A stretch of DNA of 22,556 nt from Candidatus Avelusimicrobium fimicolum (GCA_900541355.1 UQJU01000021.1:1-22556), one strand, 5' to 3'. Shown: positions 14,200 to 21,497, counted from the first letter of the stretch. Translations and numbers: made by a program. The notes: a model not told the origin generated them from the letters alone.

Positions 14200-14814
14200 A
14201 ATTTAATTGCTTATCCTAATGACGGGCTGCGCCAGTTGGTGGAGGGATATCGCCGGTTTTTCAACGGAGACCCGGTCCGCCGCGGATTCTGCGCTATTCA
14301 CGCCGAGCAAATTGCCAATACGCAGGCGCCGCACTCAATGGTGGTCAGTTGTTTTGACAGCCGGGTCTGCCCCGAAGCCATTTTTAATACGAACGACGGG
14401 CATATTTGCGTGCACCGCAATATGCTTAACCAAATAGACCGAGAGGACTTTTCTATGATGGCCTCTTTGCGTTTTGCGGTGGAAAATTTAAAGGTACAAA
14501 ATATTGTTATTTTGGGGCATAGCGATTGTAATGCGGTTGCCAAACTCCAACATTTGGAGGAGTTGACGCCCGAAATCCGCGCGTGGTTGGACCGTACGCA
14601 TACTTCTTACCGCGGGGCCACCTTGGAAGAAGCCATTAAAAATAACGTATTGGACCAGTTGGACCATTTAAAACAAATCCCGTGTGTGGCGCAAGCCGTG
14701 CAAGCGCGGGAACTTCATTTGGAAGGGATGTATTTTCATATTCACACCGGGCGTATGGAACGCTACAATGCGGTAAGTGCCCAATGGGAATTTATTTCTA
14801 CGGAGGAAAAGTAA
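14197..14814 (+). CDS. Beta-class carbonic anhydrase-like protein
   Basis: The 205-residue product carries the beta-carbonic anhydrase zinc set: SCFDSR (Cys52, Asp54, Arg56) and GHSDC (His108, Cys111). A helical N-terminus and an ending FHIHTGRMERYNA (compare the usual FDI.TG.V) fit the family. Such enzymes interconvert CO2 and bicarbonate in the cytoplasm. The strand after the Asp-Arg dyad reads VHRNMLNQI instead of the common VRNAGN, so this is a divergent member and activity is not certain. Its stop TAA directly abuts the ATG of a PTS permease gene, whose Shine-Dalgarno (GGAGG) lies inside this gene; the two are co-transcribed. Why a carbonic anhydrase should travel with a murein-sugar PTS is not obvious. 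Confidence 0.86.
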   Translation: MNLIAYPNDGLRQLVEGYRRFFNGDPVRRGFCAIHAEQIANTQAPHSMVVSCFDSRVCPEAIFNTNDGHICVHRNMLNQIDREDFSMMASLRFAVENLKVQNIVILGHSDCNAVAKLQHLEELTPEIRAWLDRTHTSYRGATLEEAIKNNVLDQLDHLKQIPCVAQAVQARELHLEGMYFHIHTGRMERYNAVSAQWEFISTEEK

Positions 14815-16212
14815 ATGCCTGCCGATTTAAAAAATATGTATGAGGGAATTTTGGCGGCTACGGGCGGGGCGGATAATATTGCTACGCTGGGCTGCTGTAT
14901 GACGCGCTTGCGCTTTACGGTAAAGGACGAAGCCCTGGTTCATCCCAACGCTTTGCGCAAGGTGCCGGATGTGGCGGGATATTTTTATTCGGGGGTACAG
15001 CACCAGTTGATTGTGGGACCTTCTACGGCGGGAAAACTGGCGGCTTATTTTCAGGAACGCCACCACTTTGCGCCGCTTTCCAATACCATTTATCAAGCCC
15101 CGGCCCAACAAGAGGCCGCTCCTGCGGTGGGGGAAGTGCGGGAAAATAAAACCGCTGTACGCAAACGCTATTCCAGTTGGTTAAGCAAAGCCTGCTCGGT
15201 GGTGGGGAATATTTTTCTGCCGTTGATTCCGGCCTATATCGGCTGCGGTTTGCTATTGGGGATTAGCAATATTTTGGCTAAAACGCTGCTGGCAGACAGC
15301 CCCAATGCGGCGGGTTTGCTGGCGGTGTTCGGGCAGGGAATTTTCTTCTATTTAAATGCGGTGGTGGGATATAACGCCAATAAAGAATTTGGCGGGACTC
15401 CTGCTTTGGGCGTGGCTTTTGCGGGAATTTTAAATATGCCGGCGCTCGCTAAAATTACGCTTTTTGGCACACCGTTAATGCCGGGAAAAGGCGGCGTGAT
15501 TGCCGTGCTTCTGGTGTGTTTGGCGGGAAGTTGGTTTGAAAAACGCTTGCGTTCTTTTATTACCGGCACTTGGGAAATGTTTATCACGCCGACGCTTACT
15601 ATTTTGGTGGTGGGCTTTTTCTCCTTGGTGCTGATTCAGCCGGTGGCGGGGGAACTTTCGGACCTGTTGGCTTTGTGTACGCAGAAAGCCTTGTCCCGCG
15701 GCGGTTGGCTGACGGGTGCGCTTTTGGGCGGTACCTTTTTGCCGCTTGTCATGATGGGGGTGCACCAAAGTTTGGTGCCGATTCACCAGCAACTGGTGGA
15801 TATGTTGGGGATGAACCCGCTGTTCCCCATTTTGTGTATGGCCGGAGCCGGACAGGTAGGGGCTGCGGTGGCGGTTTTCTTTAAGACCCAAAATACGCGC
15901 TTGAAAACGATTGTAAAAACGGCCTTGCCGGTTGGTTTGCTGGGTATCGGGGAGCCGCTTATTTACGGTGTAACTTTACCGCTTTTTAAACCCTTTATCG
16001 GCGCGTGTTTAGGTGCGGCCGTGGGCGGTGCGGTGGTGGCGGCCTTTCACGTTACTTCGGCTATTCCGTTTGGGGTGTCCGGGCTGGTTTTGTTTCTGGC
16101 TTTATCCAATTTGCATAGTGCAATATTTTACGGATTAGGATTTTTGACGGCACTGGCGGCCGGGTTTGCCATTACTTGGAAACTGGGCTTTGATGACCCG
16201 CCCAACGAGTAA
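14815..16212 (+). CDS. murP: PTS EIIBC permease, MurP-like (N-acetylmuramic acid)
   Basis: The 465-residue membrane transporter phosphorylates its sugar during uptake. The EIIB domain (about 1-85) has NIATLGCCMTRLRF with the phospho-Cys at 28; a proline/alanine linker follows, then the EIIC domain (about 120-460) with LPLIPAYIGCGLLLGI, FPILCMAGAGQVGAA and GIGEPLIYGVTLP. These segments resemble E. coli MurP (recalled by eye, not aligned). Within the glucose/sucrose EIIBC family MurP is therefore the best guess, with trehalose, sucrose or beta-glucoside types as alternatives. There is no EIIA domain, so phosphate must come from an EIIA encoded elsewhere, as for MurP. No MurQ etherase is in the window. 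Proximity to an exported NagZ supports murein-sugar salvage. Confidence 0.85.
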   Translation: MPADLKNMYEGILAATGGADNIATLGCCMTRLRFTVKDEALVHPNALRKVPDVAGYFYSGVQHQLIVGPSTAGKLAAYFQERHHFAPLSNTIYQAPAQQEAAPAVGEVRENKTAVRKRYSSWLSKACSVVGNIFLPLIPAYIGCGLLLGISNILAKTLLADSPNAAGLLAVFGQGIFFYLNAVVGYNANKEFGGTPALGVAFAGILNMPALAKITLFGTPLMPGKGGVIAVLLVCLAGSWFEKRLRSFITGTWEMFITPTLTILVVGFFSLVLIQPVAGELSDLLALCTQKALSRGGWLTGALLGGTFLPLVMMGVHQSLVPIHQQLVDMLGMNPLFPILCMAGAGQVGAAVAVFFKTQNTRLKTIVKTALPVGLLGIGEPLIYGVTLPLFKPFIGACLGAAVGGAVVAAFHVTSAIPFGVSGLVLFLALSNLHSAIFYGLGFLTALAAGFAITWKLGFDDPPNE

Positions 16213-16225
16213 ATTTTACGCACAA

Positions 16226-16251
16226 AGCCCCCACTAGTTGGGGGCTTTTTT
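16226..16251. terminator. Terminator of the carbonic anhydrase-murP unit
   Basis: AGCCCCCA (16226-16233) pairs with TGGGGGCT (16239-16246) across a 5-base loop and is followed by TTTTTT. It is strong on the plus strand; on the minus strand only TTTGTG follows, so it is weak for the convergent gene. Confidence 0.8.
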
Positions 16252-16257
16252 GTGTGG

Positions 16258-17079
16258 CTATTCGCCGGAATAAGAGGCAAAAGAGCCAAAGTAAATATCT
16301 GCCCGCAGATTTTGCCCGTGGCAATATTGGGTAATTTCTTTGGCGAGTTTCGTCCAATAAGACGTATCTTGCTTTATATAAATATCTCCCATCAGCGGTA
16401 AAGCGTCGGGGTAGTGTCCCTCTACGAAATCTAAGACCTTGCTCTGAAATGCCGGGCGCATATTTAAACTGTCAAACCCATAACGGTTTGTATAAGGTTT
16501 TGTAAAATTTATAATTTTCTTCCAGTCTGTAATGCCGGGAAATAACGGCGCCACCATTACGGCGGTGGAAATGCCGGCCTCGTGCAACATTTTTAAGGCA
16601 TTTATTTTGTCCTGTACGGACGAGGCTCTTGGTTCGGCGGCTTGCCGGAAGGAGTCGTCTGCCGAAGAAAAGGAAAATGCCACTTCACATTGGTACATTT
16701 GCTTAAATAAATCAATGTCCCGCACCGCCAGGGCCGATTTGGTAAGGATATGCACCTTGGCTTGGCAATAGACGAGTTGCTTTAACAATTTGCGGGTAAG
16801 TCCGTATTCTTTTTCATAGGCATTATACGGGTCCGTTACCGAACTTAACATTACGTTGGTGCGAAAGAGTTTTGCAGGTTTTAAGGGCGTCTCACATTGT
16901 TTGACGTCCAGAAATTCACCCCACTCCTCGCTGTGCCCGCTAAATTTGCGCATATATTCCGCATAACAATAAATACATTTATGCGGGCAGCCGACGTATG
17001 GGTTTATGACGTAATCAAAGCCGGCGATTTTAGATTTGGAAAGGAGTGTTTTAACGGGTGTCGTATCAAGGCGTATCAT
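16258..17079 (-). CDS. SPL-family radical SAM protein
   Basis: The 273-residue product has the radical SAM iron-sulfur motif CPHKCIYCY (Cys31, Cys35, Cys38) preceded by NPYVGC, characteristic of the SPL/Rv2578c-like group related to spore photoproduct lyase. Later segments (SSVTDPYNAYEKEYGLTR; ILTKSALAVRDIDL; FSFSSADDSFRQAAEPRA; VAPLFPGITD) are standard for this family. Function within the group is mostly unknown; DNA repair has been suggested by homology to the lyase, but no spore context exists here. The start at 17079 has a GGGAGA Shine-Dalgarno. It is divergent from the Sel1 gene with a 60-base gap and convergent with murP. Confidence 0.88.
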   Translation of the reverse strand: MIRLDTTPVKTLLSKSKIAGFDYVINPYVGCPHKCIYCYAEYMRKFSGHSEEWGEFLDVKQCETPLKPAKLFRTNVMLSSVTDPYNAYEKEYGLTRKLLKQLVYCQAKVHILTKSALAVRDIDLFKQMYQCEVAFSFSSADDSFRQAAEPRASSVQDKINALKMLHEAGISTAVMVAPLFPGITDWKKIINFTKPYTNRYGFDSLNMRPAFQSKVLDFVEGHYPDALPLMGDIYIKQDTSYWTKLAKEITQYCHGQNLRADIYFGSFASYSGE

Positions 17080-17115
17080 AGCGTGTTCTCCCTGGCGAAA
17101 TATTTTTATATAGTG

Positions 17116-17133
17116 TACAATATCTACAAGGAG
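17116..17133 (+). promoter_or_regulatory. -10 box and Shine-Dalgarno of the Sel1 gene
   Basis: TACAAT at 17116-17121, then AAGGAGAA at 17128-17135 before the ATG at 17140. The Shine-Dalgarno decides this start over the longer open frame from 16897, which would overlap the divergent radical SAM gene. Confidence 0.45.
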
Positions 17134-17139
17134 AACGAA

Positions 17140-17556
17140 ATGCTACCGGCTACTTTGCATACTTGGTGGAATAAGATAAAGCATTTTTTTGACTTTGCCG
17201 CGCGCCGACGTGCCTTGTACGAACAATGGGACAGGCTTGCTTCCAACGGCGACGAAGAAGCCCGCTACCGCCTGTTGATGCTCTACCAGGAGGAAGGACG
17301 CGAATATTATCCCTTGGCCTTTAAATGGACGGTGGTAATGGCTAACAAAGGCGAGGACTGCGGGGTAATGTTACAAGCGGCAGAAATGTACCAGGCCGGC
17401 GATGGTGTGCCCAAGGACGATTCTAAGGCGCTTTTATGGTTTGAGCGCGCACTCTCTATGCACATTGTGCAGGGCAAAAATTCTCCGCTGTCTGTGGATG
17501 CTTCCAACTATATCCAAGAACGTATCCAAACGCTGCGCCGCAATCTGGAACACTAG
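17140..17556 (+). CDS. Small Sel1-repeat protein
   Basis: The product is 138 residues. A short amphipathic N-terminus (MLPATLHTWWNKIKHFFDFA) is followed by helical repeats. One region reads as a Sel1-like repeat (about 79-109, AAEMYQAGDGVPKDDSKAL, with the AEMY..G.GV.KD..KAL signature), preceded by a degenerate one. Such proteins are protein-binding scaffolds. There is no signal peptide, so it is probably cytoplasmic or peripheral. It may be transcribed with the TPR gene that starts 39 bases downstream. The binding partner is unknown. Confidence 0.75.
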   Translation: MLPATLHTWWNKIKHFFDFAARRRALYEQWDRLASNGDEEARYRLLMLYQEEGREYYPLAFKWTVVMANKGEDCGVMLQAAEMYQAGDGVPKDDSKALLWFERALSMHIVQGKNSPLSVDASNYIQERIQTLRRNLEH

Positions 17557-17559
17557 GGT

Positions 17560-17598
17560 TTGCCCAACTCCCTGTTTTTTATTTATCATATACATATG
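17560..17598 (+). promoter_or_regulatory. Possible leaderless promoter of the TPR gene
   Basis: TTGCCC (17560-17565), an 18-base spacer and TATCAT (17584-17589) are followed six bases later by the ATG at 17596. No Shine-Dalgarno is seen. The alternative start TTG at 17560 would place a membrane-unfriendly extension before the signal peptide. Confidence 0.4.
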
Positions 17599-19290
17599 CA
17601 GTACAAGAGGCTTTTGATACCCTTTTTAATGACGGCGGGGCTTTTGATTGTGCCTGCCGGGCCGCTGTGTGCCTTTTTTCCGTTTTCGTTTGGCAAAGAG
17701 GAAATCAAAACCGATTATTCCCAAACGGTGTGGGACCGTATGATGTTGGAACAATCGGCGGCGGATATGCGGCGCGGTATGGACGAAATGAGCCGGGCGC
17801 GGTATAAGGAAGCCACAGACAGTTTTGCGCGTGCGGTCATCAAAAATGCCAAATCGCCTTTGCCGTATTTATTATTGGGAGCCTCTCTTTATTGGAGCGG
17901 AAAAGTAGAGGATGCTGTCAGCGAATATAAGGAAGCACAGCGGTTAGACCCTAAAAACCCGCTGTCTTACCAGTTGCTTGGCATTGCCGCCGGGTGGAAA
18001 GGGGATGTAAAACAAGCGCAGGAATATTTTTTGCAGGCCAATTCGCTAGATGGAAATAAAGCCGATACGCATATGAATTTAGGCTCCACCTATGCGGTGG
18101 AACGAAACTGGGAAAAAGCCTTGGAACATTTCCGCCGGGCGGTGGAACTGGCCCCGCAAGAACCGCTGTACCATTACCAGTTGGGTACGCTTTACGAAAG
18201 TATGGGCCGGGACGAACAGGCCGAAGAATCCTTTAAAAAAGCCTTGCGCTTATTTCCATCATATGAGGACGCACAGTTAAGTTTAGGGGCCTTGGAAGAA
18301 AAATTAAACCGTCCGCAAGAGGCCTTAAAATATTACAAAAAGGCCGTGCATACAAAACCCGGTGATTATGTGGCGCGGTTGCGCTATGCGTTTTTATTGG
18401 CTAAGCAAGGGAATAAAAAAAAGGCGCGCGAGGTGCTGGCAGAGGCTTTTTCCATTACCCGCTTTAAATCGGAGGGCCTTGCGCTAAATGCGGTGTATCG
18501 CGCGAGTGGCCGCTCGGCAGAGGACTTTAAAGAGCGGATTGAAGATTTTAAAAAGGGACTTGAAAAGGTTTCTGCTTCCAAGGCGGTAAACATAGAGGTC
18601 TCTTTGGAGTATAACCCTGTTTCTTCCGCCCCCAAAAATACAACCCGCCGCGGGCAAACCTTTGAACAGGCTTATCAAACTCTGCGCCCGGAAAATGCCG
18701 CGCAGGACGGCCTTGCGCCCCGCGCTTTTAAGCGTATGTTTACCCTGCCGGAAGCCACCGCGGAGGAACGCCAACAGCAAATAGATAATTTAATTTCCGG
18801 GTTGGAACAGGCTGTTTTAGCGGGGAGCGGAAAGTATAATGTTAATTTGTCTATGCAAGGAAGGACGGTGGATTTTGCTTCGCCCTCGGCATTGACGCAA
18901 AATAATTTAACCGCCCCCAAGGCTGTGTATGACCCGCGCATTGTGGGCAACGATATGGGCTTGTGGGTGATGGGGCGGACTTGGATTTTTTTTGTAGAGG
19001 ACGCGGCGGCGGAATTGCAGGACTCCTTGTCCGTGTGTGCGCCGGATAACCTATGCGAACTGCTAATGGGTGTGGCCTCCTTGGCGCGCGGGAACAGCGG
19101 CGAGGCCGCGCAAGCCTTTTTGGCGGCGCAAAACAAAAACCCGCAAGATGTGCTTTCGTGGCTGGGGTTAGGTACGGCTGCCGTGGTGGCCGGGCAGGAT
19201 GATGAAGCCCGCACCCATTACGAACGTGCCTTGCGTTTGGAGCCTAAGAATAAAATTGCCGTACGGAATTTAAAGGTATTGGCGGAGTGA
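17596..19290 (+). CDS. Exported TPR-repeat protein
   Basis: The product is about 564 residues. A signal peptide (MQYKRLLIPFLMTAGLLIVPAGPLCA) leads into a periplasmic or outer-membrane-associated protein. About seven tandem tetratricopeptide repeats span residues 65-275 (for example AVSEYKEAQRLDPKN, ALEHFRRAVELAPQEP, ALKYYKKAVHTKPGD). A middle section (about 290-480) is not TPR and I do not recognise it. Two more TPRs close the protein (AAQAFLAAQNKNPQD, ARTHYERALRLEPKN). TPR arrays bind partner proteins, often in outer-membrane or pilus assembly; the partner here is unknown. ksgA starts one base after its stop, so both are probably on one transcript. Confidence 0.87.
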   Translation: MQYKRLLIPFLMTAGLLIVPAGPLCAFFPFSFGKEEIKTDYSQTVWDRMMLEQSAADMRRGMDEMSRARYKEATDSFARAVIKNAKSPLPYLLLGASLYWSGKVEDAVSEYKEAQRLDPKNPLSYQLLGIAAGWKGDVKQAQEYFLQANSLDGNKADTHMNLGSTYAVERNWEKALEHFRRAVELAPQEPLYHYQLGTLYESMGRDEQAEESFKKALRLFPSYEDAQLSLGALEEKLNRPQEALKYYKKAVHTKPGDYVARLRYAFLLAKQGNKKKAREVLAEAFSITRFKSEGLALNAVYRASGRSAEDFKERIEDFKKGLEKVSASKAVNIEVSLEYNPVSSAPKNTTRRGQTFEQAYQTLRPENAAQDGLAPRAFKRMFTLPEATAEERQQQIDNLISGLEQAVLAGSGKYNVNLSMQGRTVDFASPSALTQNNLTAPKAVYDPRIVGNDMGLWVMGRTWIFFVEDAAAELQDSLSVCAPDNLCELLMGVASLARGNSGEAAQAFLAAQNKNPQDVLSWLGLGTAAVVAGQDDEARTHYERALRLEPKNKIAVRNLKVLAE

Positions 19291-19291
19291 T

Positions 19292-20068
19292 ATGCAAAAA
19301 TACGGACAACATTTTTTAATTAACGAGAACGTAATCAACCAAATTATAGATGCGGCCCTCCTGTTAAAAAGCGAAAATCTGGTGGAAATCGGCCCGGGCA
19401 AAGGGGCGCTTACCGCACGCTTAATTGACCGGGGATGCAGAAATTTTACCGTAGTGGAAATTGACCCGGAAATGGAAATATATTTGCGGAAAAATTTACC
19501 TGAATCTGCGGGCGTAAAAATTTTGAGACAGAATTTTTTACAGGCAGATTTAGAAAAACTGGCTCCGCGCCCCACGCTGTTTGTTAGCAATTTGCCCTAT
19601 ATTGATGCGGCAGATATTTTGGATAAAGTGCTGTCCTGTCCGCATTTTCAATCGGCGGTGTTTATGTTCCAAAAAGAACAAGCCCAGCGTATCCGTGCCC
19701 GCGCGGGCGAGACGGGATACGGCCCATTGTCTGTTTTCAGCCAGTTGCGTGCGCAGATTAGTCCTATTTGCAAGGCGGGCCGCGGCTGCTTTAATCCTCC
19801 GCCGAAGGTGGAAAGTATGGTGCTCGCGTTTATGCGCTTGAACAATAGCCCGGTGCCAAGTGAAAAATGGCCGTCTTTTAACAAATTAGTTACCGCCGCT
19901 TTTTTGCATAAGCGCAAAACCTTGTTTAATTCCTGGTCGTTGGCGGGGTATGATAAACAAAAGATAACAACGGTGTTAGCCGACTGCAAGGTAAAACCCA
20001 CGGCCCGGCCCGAGGAAATTTCGCCCGGTAAATATGTGGAATTGTGGCAAAAACTTTGCTGCTTGTAA
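19292..20068 (+). CDS. rsmA: 16S rRNA adenine dimethyltransferase KsgA/RsmA
   Basis: RsmA dimethylates two adenines in the helix 45 loop of 16S rRNA late in 30S assembly, using S-adenosylmethionine. The 258-residue protein has the N-terminal YGQHFLINENVI, motif I VEIGPGKGALT (31-41), the acidic VVEIDPE (54-60), and the catalytic NLPY (100-103). The C-terminal helical domain contains FNPPPKVESMVL. Length is normal. Translation is probably coupled to the TPR gene: stop and ATG are one base apart, with GGAG at 19284-19287 as the ribosome site. Its TAA lies at the base of a bidirectional terminator. Confidence 0.95.
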   Translation: MQKYGQHFLINENVINQIIDAALLLKSENLVEIGPGKGALTARLIDRGCRNFTVVEIDPEMEIYLRKNLPESAGVKILRQNFLQADLEKLAPRPTLFVSNLPYIDAADILDKVLSCPHFQSAVFMFQKEQAQRIRARAGETGYGPLSVFSQLRAQISPICKAGRGCFNPPPKVESMVLAFMRLNNSPVPSEKWPSFNKLVTAAFLHKRKTLFNSWSLAGYDKQKITTVLADCKVKPTARPEEISPGKYVELWQKLCCL

Positions 20069-20099
20069 AAAATATCCCGCCGTCAGCGGGATATTTTTT
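20067..20099. terminator. Bidirectional terminator holding the stop codon of ftcD
   Basis: A perfect 14-bp stem (20067-20080 with 20086-20099), A-rich on one arm and T-rich on the other, flanks a CCCGC/GCGGG core and a 5-base loop. It works in both directions. The rsmA stop (20066-20068) enters its left arm, and the minus-strand stop of the convergent gene (20083-20085) lies in the loop. Confidence 0.85.
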
Positions 20100-21054
20100 C
20101 GTCTGCCAATCGGTATTCTAAAATTTTTTCACGGGGGGAAAACGGGCGGATATAATTTAAGCCTAGTCGGGTAATGGCTGTTTGAACGAGCGTATATTCT
20201 TCTGTTTGTATGGGCGCGTAAAAGCGGCCTGCCCGCAACAAGGCTTCCAACGGCGCAAGGCCAATAAGTTCACTCCCCGTTACGGATAATCCCAGTTTTC
20301 CGGCTTCTCGTCTGCACGCTTCAAGGACCTCTGCCATACCTGTTTTGTAAAAGTCGGTTAAGTTAAAGGATACCTGTGCCGCTTGGTAGCCGGGCATCAG
20401 CCAGCCGATGGCTTTTACGGCTTTCAGCCCGCCGTTTTTCTCGCGCAGAAGCGAGGCGATTTGTTTGGCGGGGGCTATATCGGTAGTGTTTAAAGAAATA
20501 TTGTACGCAAGCAAAAAGTTGCGCGCGCCAATGACACTTGCTCCTGTTTTAGCGACGCTTTCCGTGTACGTTTGCGGACCTAAATCGGGGGGAAGTTCTT
20601 GCAGTTTTTTAGGCAGACTTTCATATTCTTCCCGGCGTAAAAAAGCCAGATTTTGGCGTTCGGGTGTGGGAGCGTTTTTCTCATAAAAGTAAACGGGAAT
20701 ATTTAATTCTGCCACCTGCTGCCCAAGTTGGCGGGCTTCGGCGGCGGCTTCGGCCAGGGTCATATCGGCAATCGGCACAAACGGGCATACGTCCACCGCC
20801 CCCAAGCGCGGGTGTGCGCCGTGGTGGGTGCGCATATCCAACAGTTCGCGAGTGGCTTTAAAAAGTTCCAGCGCACTTTTTCGCACCTCTTGCGCTTCGC
20901 CCGCTAACGTCAGTACGGTGCGGTTTGCGTCCGCGTTGGAATCTACGTTTAGCACCTTGGCGCGCGAGGCATCAGCCACCCTCCGGACGATAGTGTTTAT
21001 CACGTCCGTGCGGCGACCTTCGGAAAAGTTTGGAACGGCCTCCATTAATTTCAT
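20083..21054 (-). CDS. ftcD: Glutamate formiminotransferase
   Basis: This enzyme moves the formimino group between formimino-glutamate and tetrahydrofolate, in histidine breakdown and one-carbon supply. The 323-residue protein covers the formiminotransferase N-terminal and central subdomains only: EAVPNFSEGR (5-14), the catalytic HHGAHPRLGAVDVCPFVP (77-94, likely His81), and SVIGARNFLLAYNISLNT. The cyclodeaminase half found in bifunctional mammalian FTCD is absent. No hut genes or cyclodeaminase gene are next to it. The start at 21054 has no well-placed Shine-Dalgarno but has a TATAAT six bases upstream. Confidence 0.92.
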   Translation of the reverse strand: MKLMEAVPNFSEGRRTDVINTIVRRVADASRAKVLNVDSNADANRTVLTLAGEAQEVRKSALELFKATRELLDMRTHHGAHPRLGAVDVCPFVPIADMTLAEAAAEARQLGQQVAELNIPVYFYEKNAPTPERQNLAFLRREEYESLPKKLQELPPDLGPQTYTESVAKTGASVIGARNFLLAYNISLNTTDIAPAKQIASLLREKNGGLKAVKAIGWLMPGYQAAQVSFNLTDFYKTGMAEVLEACRREAGKLGLSVTGSELIGLAPLEALLRAGRFYAPIQTEEYTLVQTAITRLGLNYIRPFSPREKILEYRLADEKISR

Positions 21055-21066
21055 AAAATAATTATA
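21052..21066 (-). promoter_or_regulatory. -10 box directly before ftcD (leaderless-type)
   Basis: On the minus strand TATAAT (complement of 21061-21066) is separated from the ATG (21054-21052) by exactly six bases. AAGGGG upstream is 12 bases from ATG and overlaps the region that would precede the transcript start, so it is unlikely to be the ribosome site. Confidence 0.5.
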
Positions 21067-21102
21067 CCCCTTTTAGTGCGCGGAAAAAATATTTAAGAAT
21101 AT

Positions 21103-21163
21103 TTGCACCATTTTTCCTAATTTATAGTATAATAATTGTAGGTACTTATTAAGTTTAAGTACC
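21103..21163 (+). promoter_or_regulatory. Promoter and 5' hairpin of the cold-shock gene
   Basis: TTGCAC (21103-21108) and TATAAT (21128-21133) have a 19-base spacer. The expected transcript start near 21140 is followed at once by a perfect 8-bp hairpin: GGTACTTA (21141-21148) with TAAGTACC (21156-21163). Its position at the extreme 5' end suggests mRNA stabilisation or temperature control. Confidence 0.5.
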
Positions 21164-21193
21164 CGTAAATTATAAAAGGAAGTAACAAGTAAA

Positions 21194-21397
21194 ATGCCTA
21201 AAGGAAAAGTTAAATGGTTTAACGACCAGAAAGGTTACGGCTTCGTAACCCCCGAAGATGGTTCTAAAGATCTCTTTGTACACTATCAGGAAATTCAGGG
21301 CGACGGTTTCAAAACCTTGGCCGAAGGTCAAGAAGTTGAATTCGAAGTCGTGGAATCCGAAAAAGGCCCGAAAGCCGTTAAAGTCGTCAAACTGTAA
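21194..21397 (+). CDS. Cold-shock domain protein (CspA family)
   Basis: This 67-residue single cold-shock domain has the two RNA-binding motifs KGYGFV (RNP1) and DLFVHY (RNP2), and the opening KGKVKWFNDQKGYGF is classic. It binds single-stranded RNA and DNA and acts as an RNA chaperone. Ribosome site GGAAG (21179-21183) lies 10 bases before the ATG. It has its own promoter, a structured leader of about 55 bases, and a strong terminator, so it is monocistronic. Which paralogue it is cannot be told from one copy. Confidence 0.95.
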   Translation: MPKGKVKWFNDQKGYGFVTPEDGSKDLFVHYQEIQGDGFKTLAEGQEVEFEVVESEKGPKAVKVVKL

Positions 21398-21418
21398 TTT
21401 TTGAAAGACTTTTAAAAA

Positions 21419-21449
21419 GTCCCGAGCCTTTGGGTTCGGGGCTTTTTTT
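21419..21449 (+). terminator. Terminator of the cold-shock gene
   Basis: CCCGAGCC (21421-21428) pairs with GGTTCGGG (21433-21440) through a TTTG loop, extended by two more pairs, and is followed by seven T. Confidence 0.85.
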
Positions 21450-21497
21450 GTCGCCCGGGACGGGATGTTTCCGTCTCAGAGAAATAGGTGTTGTGAA

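Noticed and set aside
16897..17139. 81-residue extension of the Sel1 protein
   Set aside because: It is antisense to the radical SAM gene; a strong Shine-Dalgarno marks ATG 17140.
17560..17595. TTG start for the TPR protein
   Set aside because: It adds 12 residues before the signal peptide and has no Shine-Dalgarno; those bases look more like a promoter.
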